A stretch of 64,000 nt of DNA from Paenibacillus contaminans (GCF_003285015.1 NZ_QMFB01000003.1:248001-312000); one strand, 5' to 3'. Positions 44,243 to 54,859 are shown, numbered from the stretch's first letter. Numbers and translations are program-made. The notes: a model not told the origin generated them from the letters alone.

Positions 44243-45553
44243 TTACATGAGAATAAAGGAAACGTAAATCGTGGAAATCGCCAAGGAGATAAGCGTAACC
44301 GGTAAGCCTATTTTCAAAAACGCGGCGAAAGAAAGCGGCTTTCCTTCCTTCCCAGCCATACCTGCCGCAATCATGTTCGCCGATGCGCCGATCAGCGTTC
44401 CGTTCCCCCCCAGAGACGCGCCTAACGCAAGCGACCACCAAATCGGATCCAATGCTTCATCCTGAACCCCTAATTGTACGCCGATATCCTTGATCATCGG
44501 AATCATCGACGCTACGAACGGGATATTGTCAACCGTAGCTGAGGCGATCCCCGACACCCACAGAACGATCATGGCGATAAATGGAATGTTCGCCTCCGTC
44601 ATTTCCAGCAGCGAGGTCGTGATTTTACCGATAATGCCCGTTTCGGTCAGACCGCCGACAAGTACGAAGAGCCCTGCGAAGAACAACACCGTAACCCATT
44701 CAACCGAGTGAAACACATCCTCAGCCTTTATATCTTTGACACTGATCAGCATGAGCAGCGTCGCGCCGGCAATCGCCACAACCGCCGCTTCTACTTGAAT
44801 CGCGCTGTGCAGCAAGAAGCCAAGCAGCGTCAGGCCGAGGACGATAAGCGATTTTATGGCGAGCGCTTTGTTTTTGATGCAGCCTCCCGCGTCGATTGTC
44901 ATCAATTCCGCTTTTTGTTTATCGGCGATTCGCAGCTGCGCACCGTACCATAAGCGAAGAAAAAGCAGCGTAACGGCCAAAATAACGACGGCAACCGGCG
45001 CAAGGTTGAGGAGGAAATCGTTGAAATCGAGATGCGTCGCCGTACCGATCATCATGTTTGGCGGAGAACCGATCAGCGTTGCCGTACCGCCGATGTTGGC
45101 GGCGAGTATTTCCGAAATCAAATACGGAATCGGATTCAGCTTCAGCACGCGAGTAATCGTGAAAGTAACCGGCACCATCAGCAGCACCGTCGTAACATTG
45201 TCCATAAACGCCGATCCGACGGCCGTCACGAGCGACAGCATCAGCAAGATGCGGATAGGCTCTCCTTTGGCTATTTGTGCGGACTTGATCGCTATGTATT
45301 GGAAAATACCGCTTTTATTTACGATGCCGACAAGCAGCATCATGCCGACGAGCAAGAAAATCGTTTGCCATTCGATATAATGACTGTAGGCCATTTTCAT
45401 ATCGGCGATACCCAATAGGATCAAAAGCAAGGCGCCTGCCAAGGCAATGATCGCCCGGTTGATTTTATCGGTAATGATGACGGCATAACTTACGAGAAAA
45501 ATGACTGCAGCGCTGACCACCTGCCAAGTTGCCGCTTGTGAAGCTATTTCCAT
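44243..45553 (-). CDS. ArsB/NhaD family ion transporter
   Basis: 436 residues from ATG 45553 (AAAGGAAG upstream). About 11-12 helices; the two pseudo-symmetric halves carry AVGSAFMDNVTTVLLMVPVT with AANIGGTATLIGSPPNMMIG, and WVSGIASATVDNIPFVASMI with GGNGTLIGASANMIAAGMAG. These paired motifs define the ArsB/NhaD (IT) superfamily that includes Na+/H+ antiporters and the P protein. Arsenite export is unlikely given no arsR or arsC nearby; Na+/H+ or organic-anion exchange is the better guess. The gene interrupts the yrbG-yrzE neighbourhood seen in B. subtilis. Confidence 0.92.
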   Translation of the reverse strand: MEIASQAATWQVVSAAVIFLVSYAVIITDKINRAIIALAGALLLILLGIADMKMAYSHYIEWQTIFLLVGMMLLVGIVNKSGIFQYIAIKSAQIAKGEPIRILLMLSLVTAVGSAFMDNVTTVLLMVPVTFTITRVLKLNPIPYLISEILAANIGGTATLIGSPPNMMIGTATHLDFNDFLLNLAPVAVVILAVTLLFLRLWYGAQLRIADKQKAELMTIDAGGCIKNKALAIKSLIVLGLTLLGFLLHSAIQVEAAVVAIAGATLLMLISVKDIKAEDVFHSVEWVTVLFFAGLFVLVGGLTETGIIGKITTSLLEMTEANIPFIAMIVLWVSGIASATVDNIPFVASMIPMIKDIGVQLGVQDEALDPIWWSLALGASLGGNGTLIGASANMIAAGMAGKEGKPLSFAAFLKIGLPVTLISLAISTIYVSFILM

Positions 45554-45730
45554 ATTTCGCACTTCCTTTCCATAGAACGTTCCAATCGCTTGCCAGAAAA
45601 CCATACCTTATTACGCCTTGTCCCCGAAACGGTTGCGATATTATGCCGGCACAGTACTATTTTACACGGCTTGACCATAAAATGGTGATAGAATTTGTCC
45701 AAACGAAAATGATTCCTGGAGGGACCGATT

Positions 45731-46120
45731 ATGAATGCAATGAACAAAGTCTCCCAAGTGCGCATAGGATCGCCGCTTATAAGGGGATTGGTCTACGCTT
45801 TTATCGCAATGGGCTTAGCGACGCTCGTCACTTCATTCATCCTTATGCTGACGGATCAAAAAGAAGAATCGCTTCCTTCGTTCGCCTACATCATTCATGC
45901 AGGATCCCTTCTAATAGGCGGTTTTGTCAGCGGAAAGCGTGCAAAAAACAAAGGCTGGTACCATGGCGGTTTGCTGGGCGTCCTGTATGCTGTTATTATA
46001 TTTATAATTGCTTTTCTTAGCTTCGATCAAGGTATCGATTTGCAATCGGTTAAGTTTCTCGGCACAGCTTTCGGATCGGGCGTTATAGGCGGAATACTTG
46101 GCGTAAACGCATCAAAATAA
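45731..46120 (+). CDS. TIGR04086 family membrane protein (YrzE-like)
   Basis: 129 residues with four membrane helices: LVYAFIAMGLATLVTSFILM, YIIHAGSLLIGGFVSGKRAK, GGLLGVLYAVIIFIIAFLSF and FLGTAFGSGVIGGILGVNAS. The GGF-SGKRAKNKGWYHGG signature is typical of the family, which in Bacillus lies next to yajC (yrzE). GGAGGGACC precedes the ATG. Function is unknown. It is separated from yajC here by a PAP2 gene on the same strand. Confidence 0.88.
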   Translation: MNAMNKVSQVRIGSPLIRGLVYAFIAMGLATLVTSFILMLTDQKEESLPSFAYIIHAGSLLIGGFVSGKRAKNKGWYHGGLLGVLYAVIIFIIAFLSFDQGIDLQSVKFLGTAFGSGVIGGILGVNASK

Positions 46121-46209
46121 CATTTCACCTTTCTTCTGAAATTATGGTATACTGTCATAGCTATTTCTTTGCCGTTCCTTTCCGACCATAATTTAGGAGG
46201 AAACGTTCG

Positions 46210-47046
46210 ATGTTTGTATTCCAATCGATGAATACCGTGACGATAGCCATCGTAGCGACGACAATCGTATTGTTGCTGGTATCGATGCGCAATAATCCGC
46301 TTCTTGTTGCGGGGTCGTTCGTCCAGGAAATATTTACGAACCGCAAATACTTATTTCATTTTGCAGCGATGATCGCCATACTCGTTTTCAACAAAATTGA
46401 GCAGATGATTGAGGACAGTATGACGTATCAAACCGATTTTACATCGGCCGTTCACCGTTTGGAAGGCGATATCGTGCCTTTCATTCAGCACTACTTCCAG
46501 AACGACATATTGACTTATATTTCGACCTTTTTTTATGTCGTAATATTTCCGACCCTGATGGTCGTATCTATCGGTCTTTATACCTATAGAAAACAATACA
46601 CGTTGTTCTACTCGATTTGTTACGCTTTAATGTTCAACTACATGATCGCTATACCGTTTTACTTATTTTTTCCGGTAAACGAGGTTTGGTCCTATCATCC
46701 GGATGTTCAGCTGCTGATGACGAACGTTTTTCCGACCTTTGAAACCGATTATCGCCCTTTGTCCGGCCTGGACAATTGCTTCCCGAGCCTGCATACGTCG
46801 ATCTCCGTTTCGATGGCGGTTATTGCGATGAAATCGAACAACAAGTTTTGGCGATGGTTTACCCTTATCAGCGCCGTTTTCATCATCTTCTCGATTTTTT
46901 ACCTTGGCGTCCACTGGCTGACCGATATGGGCGGAGGATTGCTGCTCGGCATATTCGCATCGCGCATGGCGCTTCGCATAAGCGAAGGCCGTTCGCTGAT
47001 CGGCGCTTTCATGGGCTACGAGAAAGAAAGACATTTCGGCAAATAA
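46210..47046 (+). CDS. PAP2/inositolphosphotransferase-like membrane protein
   Basis: 278 residues with about six membrane helices. The lipid-phosphatase catalytic motifs are present: DNCFPSLHTSISVSMAVIAM near 195-214 (SxHT) and FYLGVHWLTDMGGG near 236-249 (HxxxD), the arrangement of the PAP2_3/Aur1-Ipt1 type. Such enzymes remove or transfer phospho-head groups of lipids; substrate is not known. TTTAGGAGG lies eight bases before the ATG. It starts about 90 bases after the TIGR04086 gene, likely in one transcript, and has its own terminator. Confidence 0.88.
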   Translation: MFVFQSMNTVTIAIVATTIVLLLVSMRNNPLLVAGSFVQEIFTNRKYLFHFAAMIAILVFNKIEQMIEDSMTYQTDFTSAVHRLEGDIVPFIQHYFQNDILTYISTFFYVVIFPTLMVVSIGLYTYRKQYTLFYSICYALMFNYMIAIPFYLFFPVNEVWSYHPDVQLLMTNVFPTFETDYRPLSGLDNCFPSLHTSISVSMAVIAMKSNNKFWRWFTLISAVFIIFSIFYLGVHWLTDMGGGLLLGIFASRMALRISEGRSLIGAFMGYEKERHFGK

Positions 47047-47078
47047 CTAAAGTCCCGACGAACTGGGGCCATGACACT

Positions 47079-47106
47079 AAGCAGGCGAAGCGGCCTGCTT
47101 TTTTTT
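47079..47106 (+). terminator. Terminator of the PAP2 gene
   Basis: AAGCAGGC and GCCTGCTT form a perfect stem with a six-base loop followed by TTTTTT. Confidence 0.93.
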
Positions 47107-47147
47107 AATCTTAGAAAGCATATCTCCCTGATTGTTCGAATCTATGC

Positions 47148-47266
47148 GAATTATCATATACAATTCGTCACTTTGCGTTAATTTCGTTACTTCTTCGCGA
47201 AACATCATATAGAATTCATCGTTTTCGTGAATCTCCGATCATTCTATTCGAAAAATCATACAGGTT
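47148..47266. repeat. Degenerate tandem array with 51-bp period
   Basis: GAATTATCATATACAATTCG (47148), GAAACATCATATAGAATTCA (47199) and GAAAAATCATACAGG (47250) recur exactly 51 bases apart. Unit ends are also alike (CTTCTTCGC, TTCTATTC). No coding frame covers it. It fills the gap between the PAP2 and yajC terminators. Confidence 0.6.
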
Positions 47267-47300
47267 AAAAGGATCTGTAGGAAGCCACTTGCATAAACAA

Positions 47301-47344
47301 CAAAAAGAACGAACGATCTCCTTAACGGAAACCGGTCGTTCTTT
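47301..47344 (-). terminator. Terminator of yajC
   Basis: Minus strand AAAGAACGA with TCGTTCTTT separated by an inner loop, followed by TTTTTG, 30 bases past the yajC stop. Confidence 0.85.
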
Positions 47345-47374
47345 GGGTCATTGCCTATGTATCCTTCGATGAAT

Positions 47375-47746
47375 CTAATCTTTTTCGACGCCAGCGGCTT
47401 TATCCGCTTTTTTCTCTTCGCTTTTCTTCTCCTCGGTTGCAACAGAAGCGCTCGCTTGCGAAACCGAATTGATCGCCGAGCGGTCAAACGTCATTTTCGT
47501 CGCGTCATTAACGCGCAGCACGACGATATCGTCGGTAATCTCGATAATCGTTCCGTGCAAACCGCCGATCGTTACGACCTTGTCCCCTTTTTTCACCTGG
47601 TTCAGCATGGCGTTACGCGTCTTTTGACGTTTTTGCTGGGGGCGAATAAGCAGGAAGTAAAGCACGACGAACATCAAAGCTAGCGGCCACAGCGATAAAA
47701 GCATGTTCGGTGAACTCTCGCCCGCGGCATCAGCTAAATATAACAT
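47375..47746 (-). CDS. yajC: Preprotein translocase accessory subunit YajC
   Basis: 123 residues: one membrane helix (LLSLWPLALMFVVLYFLLIR) followed by the invariant RPQQKRQKTRNAMLNQVKKG and DKVVTIGGLHGTIIEITDD, which define YajC of the SecDF-YajC complex. A lysine- and glutamate-rich tail (EEKKSEEKKADKAAGVEKD) is longer than in B. subtilis YrbF. AAGGGAGGG lies before the ATG. It is downstream of tgt on the same strand with a 146-bp gap, the usual order. Confidence 0.95.
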   Translation of the reverse strand: MLYLADAAGESSPNMLLSLWPLALMFVVLYFLLIRPQQKRQKTRNAMLNQVKKGDKVVTIGGLHGTIIEITDDIVVLRVNDATKMTFDRSAINSVSQASASVATEEKKSEEKKADKAAGVEKD

Positions 47747-47892
47747 GAGGTTTCCCTCCCTTCCTTAGAATCAACTCAACTTATACTTATACGTAAAGAG
47801 AGAACAACGGTTTCAAGTTTTTGAATTTTCGCTATCGGATCCCGTTCTGAATGCGTTTGCGCGAAAGGACAGACGAGAACTGACGGTTTGCG

Positions 47893-49044
<1,152 letters not shown>

Positions 49045-49126
49045 TTAACATAATGAAAATAAATACGAAACCAAGCCTCCGGCAAAGATGTAACATGCGG
49101 ATTCGACCCTTGGCGCGAGCCGTATC

Positions 49127-50248
49127 TCAATAAATAAACATCGCATCGCCGAAGCTGAAAAACCGGTATTCCTGCTCGACCGCTTCACGATAGGCCTTCA
49201 GCACCGATTCCCGCCCTGCAATCGCGCTGATCAGCATCAGCAAAGTCGATTTCGGCAAATGGAAATTGGTAAGAAGAGCATCTACCGCCAGAAGCTTCAC
49301 GCCCGGATAAATAAAAATGCCCGTCCATCCGTCGCATGGCTTCAGCGTTCCCGGCCGCAGCCCGTCCGCTTCGCTTATCCGCGCCGCCGTCTCCAGCGTT
49401 CTGGCGGAGGTCGTGCCGATTGCGATTACGCGCCGTCCGGCGGATTTCGCCCGGTTTACGGCATCCGCCGTTTCCTGCGGCACATGAAAATATTCCTCGT
49501 GCATCGTATGCTCTTCGACGCGTTCCACGGCTACGGGACGAAACGTTCCTAGCCCGACATGCAGCGTTACATAAGCAATCTCGACACCTTTAGCGGCAAT
49601 TTCGCGCAGATACGGCTCCGTAAAATGAAGTCCTGCCGTCGGTGCGGCGGCAGAGCCCTCGTTTCTGGCATATACCGTTTGATAGCGTTCCTTCTCGTCG
49701 GCAGGAAGCTGTTCTTTGATATAAGGCGGCAGCGGCATCTGTCCGAGCCGGTCGAGAATTTCATTAAAAATGCCCTTGTACGTAAAACGAAGCACGCGTA
49801 TTCCCATTTCGCCTTCTTCTTCAATAAAGGCTTTCAAAAGCGGCTCTTCGTTTACCGAAGCTTCGCTAGCGGACGAGGAAGCACCTGCACCGCCGATCGT
49901 TTCGTTCCCGCGTATGCCGAAAGATACGGTTGCGCCTTTCTTAAGCCTTTTGCCGGGTTTGACCAGCGCTTCCCAACGATCGTCGCCCAGCGCTTTTAAC
50001 AGCAATATTTCCGCTTTGGAGCCCGTATCCGATTTTACGCCAAAAAGCCGGGCTGGAATGACCCGCGTGTCGTTCAACACGAGCACGTCCCCGGCTTGTA
50101 AATATTGAATAAGATCGGAAAACTGCCGGTGCCCGATTGCACCGGTAGATTTATCCAGCGTTAGCAAACGCGATTGCAGCCGATCGGCAAGCGGCGTTTG
50201 CGCGATGAGCCGCTCCGGCAGCTCGAAATCAAACAATTCGACGTCCAT
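49127..50248 (-). CDS. queA: S-adenosylmethionine:tRNA ribosyltransferase-isomerase QueA
   Basis: 373 residues, about 30 longer than B. subtilis QueA. It adds the ribosyl moiety of AdoMet to preQ1-tRNA. Motifs are [52 protein letters not shown] and [29 protein letters not shown] is the C-terminal signature. The extra length is mostly a Ser/Ala/Gly-rich insert near residues 112-128 ([20 protein letters not shown]) in a surface loop. Only seven bases separate it from the SpoIID-domain gene, and tgt follows by about 100 bases, as in a queuosine operon. Confidence 0.95.
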   Translation of the reverse strand: MDVELFDFELPERLIAQTPLADRLQSRLLTLDKSTGAIGHRQFSDLIQYLQAGDVLVLNDTRVIPARLFGVKSDTGSKAEILLLKALGDDRWEALVKPGKRLKKGATVSFGIRGNETIGGAGASSSASEASVNEEPLLKAFIEEEGEMGIRVLRFTYKGIFNEILDRLGQMPLPPYIKEQLPADEKERYQTVYARNEGSAAAPTAGLHFTEPYLREIAAKGVEIAYVTLHVGLGTFRPVAVERVEEHTMHEEYFHVPQETADAVNRAKSAGRRVIAIGTTSARTLETAARISEADGLRPGTLKPCDGWTGIFIYPGVKLLAVDALLTNFHLPKSTLLMLISAIAGRESVLKAYREAVEQEYRFFSFGDAMFIY

Positions 50249-50254
50249 CCGTTT

Positions 50255-52372
50255 TCAGTCCTTACCTATTTTGAGACCTGTATAGTAGTATTGCAAAATG
50301 CGTTTATAGTCATACCCTTGTTCTGCTAGCCCTCGCGCTCCCCATTGGGACATGCCGAGTCCGTGACCGTTCCCTTGCCCGGTAAACGTAAACATCGTCT
50401 CCTTGGTCAATACGCGGGCTTGCCCGTCTTTCCCCACGGCCACCCACTGTTCCTGGGTCAACGCCGTCTGTTTGCCGGATGCGGCGCTTCCGGTCACATA
50501 TAGCGTTCCGCCTGCTTCAGGCAGCGTACGGGATGCCCCGCCCGCTCCCAATATAGTATAACTTCCCGTTTCTTCAATTTCAAACTTCGTACTCGGCAAG
50601 CTCATAAATGCGGATCGAAACGTATCGCCATATGGAACGTTGATGGCTTGCCCGTTCGCCTTCACTTCCGCCGCGCGCCCGGATTCGCCCCGCTTCGTAA
50701 CTTCAAGCTGCCGTAAATCGCCGGTAACGGCTTTAGGTACGACCGAATTGATCTTGTCTCGCAGCTCCGCAGCCTTGAACGGGCCGCGCTGCCATTGATA
50801 CGAGTTCGAATCCTCCACTTTGCGGATGACCGTCACTTTGTCCTTCATATTCAGCGTGCCGGTAACCGGACCGTTGGCATTGTCGGTCGTCGGCGCCGAA
50901 CGTATGTTTACGCCGTTCTCCGTCGGCTCCATAATCGTCAAGCCCGCAGCATTTACCGATCCGGTATCGCGGACAAGTGCCGAATTCACGTAGCCGATCG
51001 AGCCGTCCGCCAATGCAACTTGATACCAAGGCACGCGGCCTTTGGCTGCACCCTCGTCAGGGCTCGTTACGCTTTGGATATACGAAACCGGATTGCCCCA
51101 AACCTCCGTCGGCTCAGACGTCTTCCCGCCTGCATTCGCGGAAAAATACGGCATCACTACCGCTCCGTCGGGACCGACCAGCACTTCCCCCCGCGTCGCA
51201 TCGACGGCTTGCATGACGTCCGCGGCTTCTTCGCCGTAATAAGCCTGATCCACGGTGGAATCGCTGACATGGGCGATTTCGTATTTATTGCCCTGCTTCA
51301 GGGCGTAGGAGCGAGCCGTGACCGCTTGCGCCTTCAGCGCTTCCGCCGGCCAGCCTTTGCCCATCTCGGCGGTTACGACCGAGTACAAATATTGCTCGAA
51401 CGGCAGCTCGTTGATTAAAGCCAGCTGTCCGTTATAAACGCTTGCTTCCATCGTCCCGCGATAGGTCCGGCCGGATTTTTCGGCTACCTTGATTTCGCCT
51501 TGCTTCGGGACGATCGTGATCTTCCGTCCGTTATCGCTGAACTGCAAATGGATGACGGACGGCTTGCCCGCCCCTGACGAAACATCCTCCCGCTTCACCA
51601 GATAAGCGGCTTTAGCGTCAGCCGGCTGAAGGGCGAGATCCGGAACGGCTTTGACGGCAAGCTGCTGTCTGGCATTCAAACGATCCGCATCGGCTTCTCC
51701 GCCTATCCAAACGGCGTATGCCGCTCCGCCTTTGCCGTCTTCCGTATAAACGAGCTCCGAATCGACTCCCGCTGCCGCGAGCGAGGCTTGCTTGGCGGCG
51801 GCCTCCGGCTCGCTTACGAATACGCCTGCCGACAAATATAAAGGACCGGTAAGCGACGGAGCCGCGGAAAGCTTGGAGATTTCGGCATTTTTCATAAGCT
51901 CGAACATCGCTGTCGCCGCTTTATCCTTCGTAGGATAAGCGCCTGCCGACACTTGGTACACGGCCTTCCCTTGCCGGGTCCGTTTCCACGTCGATACGGC
52001 ATAACCCATTTTCTGCAGCTTGTCCGTCAACGCTCCTGCTTTAGCCGCATCTTCCGTCTCAAGCGCCGTAAACCCGTACTGATCGGCGCTTAGCCGAACG
52101 GTTTGCAAAGTATCCCCGCCCAGCCAAGGTATGAATGCCGAAGGGTATGTAAGGCCTGCCGTTAACCCTTTGTCGGAAGATAGTGTCGCAATCGGCTTGG
52201 AAGCCCTATATTTCCCGTTATCCAAAAACAAAGCTACCCGGATCGTATCCAGTGTCAAAGCGCTCGATCCGGCATCCGCGTGAACCGGCATCGGCTGCTG
52301 AAACGGCACCGCCGCCGTTAACATCGATATGGCCAAACCGGCGATCAGACGCCGTTTATTACGTTTGTTCAT
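50255..52372 (-). CDS. SpoIID/LytB-domain secreted protein with SPOR-like and SH3-like repeats
   Basis: 705 residues. Signal peptide: RRLIAGLAISMLTAAVPFQQ with likely cut after PVHA. SPOR-like repeats (YAVSTWKRTRQGKAVYQVSA, LYLSAGVFVSEPEAAAKQAS, AYAVWIGGEADADRLNARQQ) suggest binding to bare glycan. The SpoIID domain starts near LINELPFEQYLYSVVTAEMG, contains LKAQAVTARSYALKQGNKY and DSTVDQAYYGEE, and ends FTGQGNGHGLGMSQWGARGL. An SH3-like insert (GLTIMEPTENGVNIRSAPTT) interrupts the SpoIID part. SpoIID is a lytic transglycosylase of engulfment; this fused form is much longer than SpoIID (about 340) and is probably a paralogue rather than SpoIID itself. Confidence 0.9.
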   Translation of the reverse strand: MNKRNKRRLIAGLAISMLTAAVPFQQPMPVHADAGSSALTLDTIRVALFLDNGKYRASKPIATLSSDKGLTAGLTYPSAFIPWLGGDTLQTVRLSADQYGFTALETEDAAKAGALTDKLQKMGYAVSTWKRTRQGKAVYQVSAGAYPTKDKAATAMFELMKNAEISKLSAAPSLTGPLYLSAGVFVSEPEAAAKQASLAAAGVDSELVYTEDGKGGAAYAVWIGGEADADRLNARQQLAVKAVPDLALQPADAKAAYLVKREDVSSGAGKPSVIHLQFSDNGRKITIVPKQGEIKVAEKSGRTYRGTMEASVYNGQLALINELPFEQYLYSVVTAEMGKGWPAEALKAQAVTARSYALKQGNKYEIAHVSDSTVDQAYYGEEAADVMQAVDATRGEVLVGPDGAVVMPYFSANAGGKTSEPTEVWGNPVSYIQSVTSPDEGAAKGRVPWYQVALADGSIGYVNSALVRDTGSVNAAGLTIMEPTENGVNIRSAPTTDNANGPVTGTLNMKDKVTVIRKVEDSNSYQWQRGPFKAAELRDKINSVVPKAVTGDLRQLEVTKRGESGRAAEVKANGQAINVPYGDTFRSAFMSLPSTKFEIEETGSYTILGAGGASRTLPEAGGTLYVTGSAASGKQTALTQEQWVAVGKDGQARVLTKETMFTFTGQGNGHGLGMSQWGARGLAEQGYDYKRILQYYYTGLKIGKD

Positions 52373-52403
52373 CGCTAACGTATTCCCCCCTCACATGTTG
52401 TCG

Positions 52404-52533
52404 CTAGCAGAGGTTGTTTTAAAAGCCCACTTTTGATAACGAAGTAGAACGGAGGGTTTATTCGACATCGAAACTTGCTTACATCCACCCTTTTCGGTTC
52501 TGAAAAGCAGCCATTTAAAACTCGCACTAGCAG
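52404..52533. mobile_element. Decayed MITE-like element flanked by 7-bp direct repeats
   Basis: CTAGCAG occurs at 52404-52410 and 52527-52533, bounding a 116-bp non-coding insert that starts AGGTTGTTTTAAAAGCCCAC and ends CATTTAAAACTCGCA. The inner tips GTTTTAAA and TTTAAAAC are inverted repeats; the outer few bases have diverged. It lies between ruvB and the SpoIID-domain gene. Confidence 0.5.
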
Positions 52534-52582
52534 TAAAGACGCCTGCATGTTACGAAAGTTCCGGTGCAAAACGAAAAGAATT

Positions 52583-53593
52583 TCAATTGTCCCCGCGCTT
52601 CGGCGGCTCATAGCCCAGATGGCGATAGGCGAGCGGCGTCACCATCCGGCCGCGCGGCGTTCTTTGCAGGAAGCCGATTTGGAGCAAATACGGCTCGTAT
52701 ACGTCCTCGATCGTTTGGCTTTCTTCGCCGATCGTCGCGGCAATCGTCTCGAGTCCTACCGGCCCTCCTTGAAAGCTCGTAATGATCGAATGAATCATTT
52801 TATGATCGATGAGGTCGAGGCCCAGCTTGTCGACTTGGATTTGCTCCAATGCCGTACCGGCTATCGCTTCGGTAATAATGCCGTCGCCTTGAATTTGCGC
52901 GAAATCGCGGACCCGCTTTAGCAACCGGTTTGCGATACGCGGCGTCCCCCGCGAGCGCATGCCGATTTCCTGCGCCGCTTCCCCCACGATAGGCACCTGC
53001 AAAATTTCCGAGGTCCGGCTGACGATATAAGTTAATTCATCTATTGTATAGTATTCCAGCCGGCTTACGACGCCGAACCGATCGCGCAGCGGGGCGGAAA
53101 GCAGTCCTGCGCGCGTCGTTGCGCCGATCAGCGTAAATTTAGGCAGGTCCAAGCGCACCGAACGGGCGCTCGGCCCCTTGCCGATCATGATGTCGAGCGC
53201 GAAATCCTCCATCGCCGGATAAAGCACCTCTTCCACCGTACGGTGAAGCCGGTGTATTTCGTCGATAAACAGCACGTCGCCTTCCTGCAGATTCGTCAGC
53301 AGCGCAGCCAAATCGCCGGGCCGTTCGATCGCAGGGCCGGAGGTCGTGCGGATGTTGACGCCGAGCTCGTTGGCGATGATATTCGACAGCGTCGTTTTGC
53401 CAAGCCCCGGAGGGCCGTACAGCAGCACGTGATCGAGTGCCTCGCGGCGCTGCTTGGCCGCTTCGATAAACACCTTAAGGTTTTCCTTGGCCTTAGACTG
53501 GCCGATATATTCCGATAATAAACGCGGACGAAGGCTAAGCTCGGCGGCTTGGTCTTCCACCATCAACTGAGCCGAAATGATGCGGTCTTCCAT
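52583..53593 (-). CDS. ruvB: Holliday junction branch migration helicase RuvB
   Basis: 336 residues, full length. RuvB is the hexameric AAA+ motor of RuvAB. Walker A is [16 protein letters not shown] near 60-75, Walker B is [20 protein letters not shown], sensor 1 is [20 protein letters not shown] and the arginine finger/sensor 2 is [17 protein letters not shown]. The C-terminal winged helix ends [17 protein letters not shown]. It begins 18 bases after the ruvA stop. GGAGGACG precedes the ATG. Confidence 0.98.
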   Translation of the reverse strand: MEDRIISAQLMVEDQAAELSLRPRLLSEYIGQSKAKENLKVFIEAAKQRREALDHVLLYGPPGLGKTTLSNIIANELGVNIRTTSGPAIERPGDLAALLTNLQEGDVLFIDEIHRLHRTVEEVLYPAMEDFALDIMIGKGPSARSVRLDLPKFTLIGATTRAGLLSAPLRDRFGVVSRLEYYTIDELTYIVSRTSEILQVPIVGEAAQEIGMRSRGTPRIANRLLKRVRDFAQIQGDGIITEAIAGTALEQIQVDKLGLDLIDHKMIHSIITSFQGGPVGLETIAATIGEESQTIEDVYEPYLLQIGFLQRTPRGRMVTPLAYRHLGYEPPKRGDN

Positions 53594-53611
53594 AATCGTC
53601 CTCCTTGTCCG

Positions 53612-54244
53612 TTACCCTCTAAAAAGCGCCTGCAGCGCAAGCTTGACAAACGTATCCGGCTTTTCCAAGCCGGTAGCCTTATCCCGTACCGCCGGCCAAA
53701 CGCGGTCTATCTCGGTCTCGCTGTAGCCCAGCGCGACAAGCGCCATTTTGGCTTCCTTCCAGGCGCCGCCGCCCTGCCCCTCCGCCATCTCTTTCTCGGT
53801 CGCAAATGCCGCCGCTACAGGAATCAGACCGCCCACAGGCAAATCCGCCAGCTTATCCTTCATATCCAAAATAATGCGCTGAGCGGTCTTCTTGCCGATT
53901 CCCGGCAGCCGCGTCAGAAATGCGATATTTTCTTGATAAATCGCCGAAATGACCGCTTCCGGCCGTCCCGCCGACAAAATGCCGAGGGCCACCTTGGGGC
54001 CGATTCCCGAAACGTCCAGCAGCTTGCGGAACAATGCCTGCTCCTCGCGGCTCAAAAAGCCGAACAGCAGGATGGCGTCCTCGCGGACGTGATGATGGAT
54101 AAACATCGTGACGGGAGCAGCATCCCCATTCGCGCCGACCGCATATGGATTCGGACAAAATACCCGATAGCCGACGCCGTTCACGTCCAGCACGACGTAT
54201 TCCGATTCCCGGTGGGCCAGCTGGCCTCGCAAAAAGTCGATCAT
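53612..54244 (-). CDS. ruvA: Holliday junction DNA-binding protein RuvA
   Basis: 210 residues. The OB fold is MIDFLRGQLAHRESEYVVLD through HHHVREDAILLFGFLSREEQ; the two helix-hairpin-helix motifs are LLDVSGIGPKVALGIL and LTRLPGIGKKTAQRIILDMK. The C-terminal domain (MALVALGYSETEIDRVWPAV) contacts RuvB. A Gly/Ala linker (AEGQGGGAWKEA) joins them. GGAAGGGAG lies before the ATG. It is between ruvC (42 bases upstream) and ruvB. Confidence 0.97.
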   Translation of the reverse strand: MIDFLRGQLAHRESEYVVLDVNGVGYRVFCPNPYAVGANGDAAPVTMFIHHHVREDAILLFGFLSREEQALFRKLLDVSGIGPKVALGILSAGRPEAVISAIYQENIAFLTRLPGIGKKTAQRIILDMKDKLADLPVGGLIPVAAAFATEKEMAEGQGGGAWKEAKMALVALGYSETEIDRVWPAVRDKATGLEKPDTFVKLALQALFRG

Positions 54245-54286
54245 GTTCGTACTCCCTTCCTCTTCTCCCAGAGGCTTCTCTTCAAT

Positions 54287-54859
54287 CTATTTGATTTTTG
54301 TTGACCTTCTATTCTGCTTCTTCGCTTCCTCCATCAACGCGGCAAGCCTGCTTGCCGCAGGGGGCGGATTGTCATTAATCTTGGAGACCATCACATGCGA
54401 GTGGGCATGACAGATTGCAACCGCCAACGCATCCGCAACGTCGTCCGGCTTCGGAATGGCCGAGAGGTTAAGGAACATGCGGGTCATTTCCTGCACCTGC
54501 CTTTTCTCCGCCTTCCCGTAGCCGACGATTGCCTGCTTGACTTGCAGCGGCGTATATTCCGCAAGCGGCAGTCCTTGCTGCACTGCGGCAAGTATGATGA
54601 CGCCCCGAGCCTGCGAGACGGCAAACGCAGTCGTGACGTTTTTGTTGAAAAACAGCTTCTCCAGCGCCACGGCGTCTGGTTTATAAGTATCGATTAATTG
54701 CTTTGCCGCGTCATAAACCATTTTCAATCGTTCGCCCGGATCCGTATGCGCCTCCGTCTGGATGCAGCCATACTGCACAGGCGTCAGCTTGCTTCCGTTC
54801 TTGTCGATAAAGCCGAAGCCGACTATCGCAATCCCCGGGTCGATTCCCAATATGCGCAA
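54287..54859 (-). CDS. ruvC: Crossover junction endodeoxyribonuclease RuvC
   Basis: 190 residues from a TTG at 54859 giving MRILGIDPGIAIVGFGFID, with GGGAGAGAA eight bases upstream. RuvC resolves Holliday junctions. Catalytic acids fit ILGIDPG (Asp7), AVALEKLFFNKNVTTAFAVS (Glu) and PDDVADALAVAICH (two Asp). The open frame extends far upstream to 55144, but that part is translation of the promoter and terminator region. The C-terminal tail is longer than E. coli RuvC. B. subtilis lacks RuvC next to ruvAB, so this arrangement marks the Paenibacillus-type lineage. Confidence 0.94.
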   Translation of the reverse strand: MRILGIDPGIAIVGFGFIDKNGSKLTPVQYGCIQTEAHTDPGERLKMVYDAAKQLIDTYKPDAVALEKLFFNKNVTTAFAVSQARGVIILAAVQQGLPLAEYTPLQVKQAIVGYGKAEKRQVQEMTRMFLNLSAIPKPDDVADALAVAICHAHSHVMVSKINDNPPPAASRLAALMEEAKKQNRRSTKIK

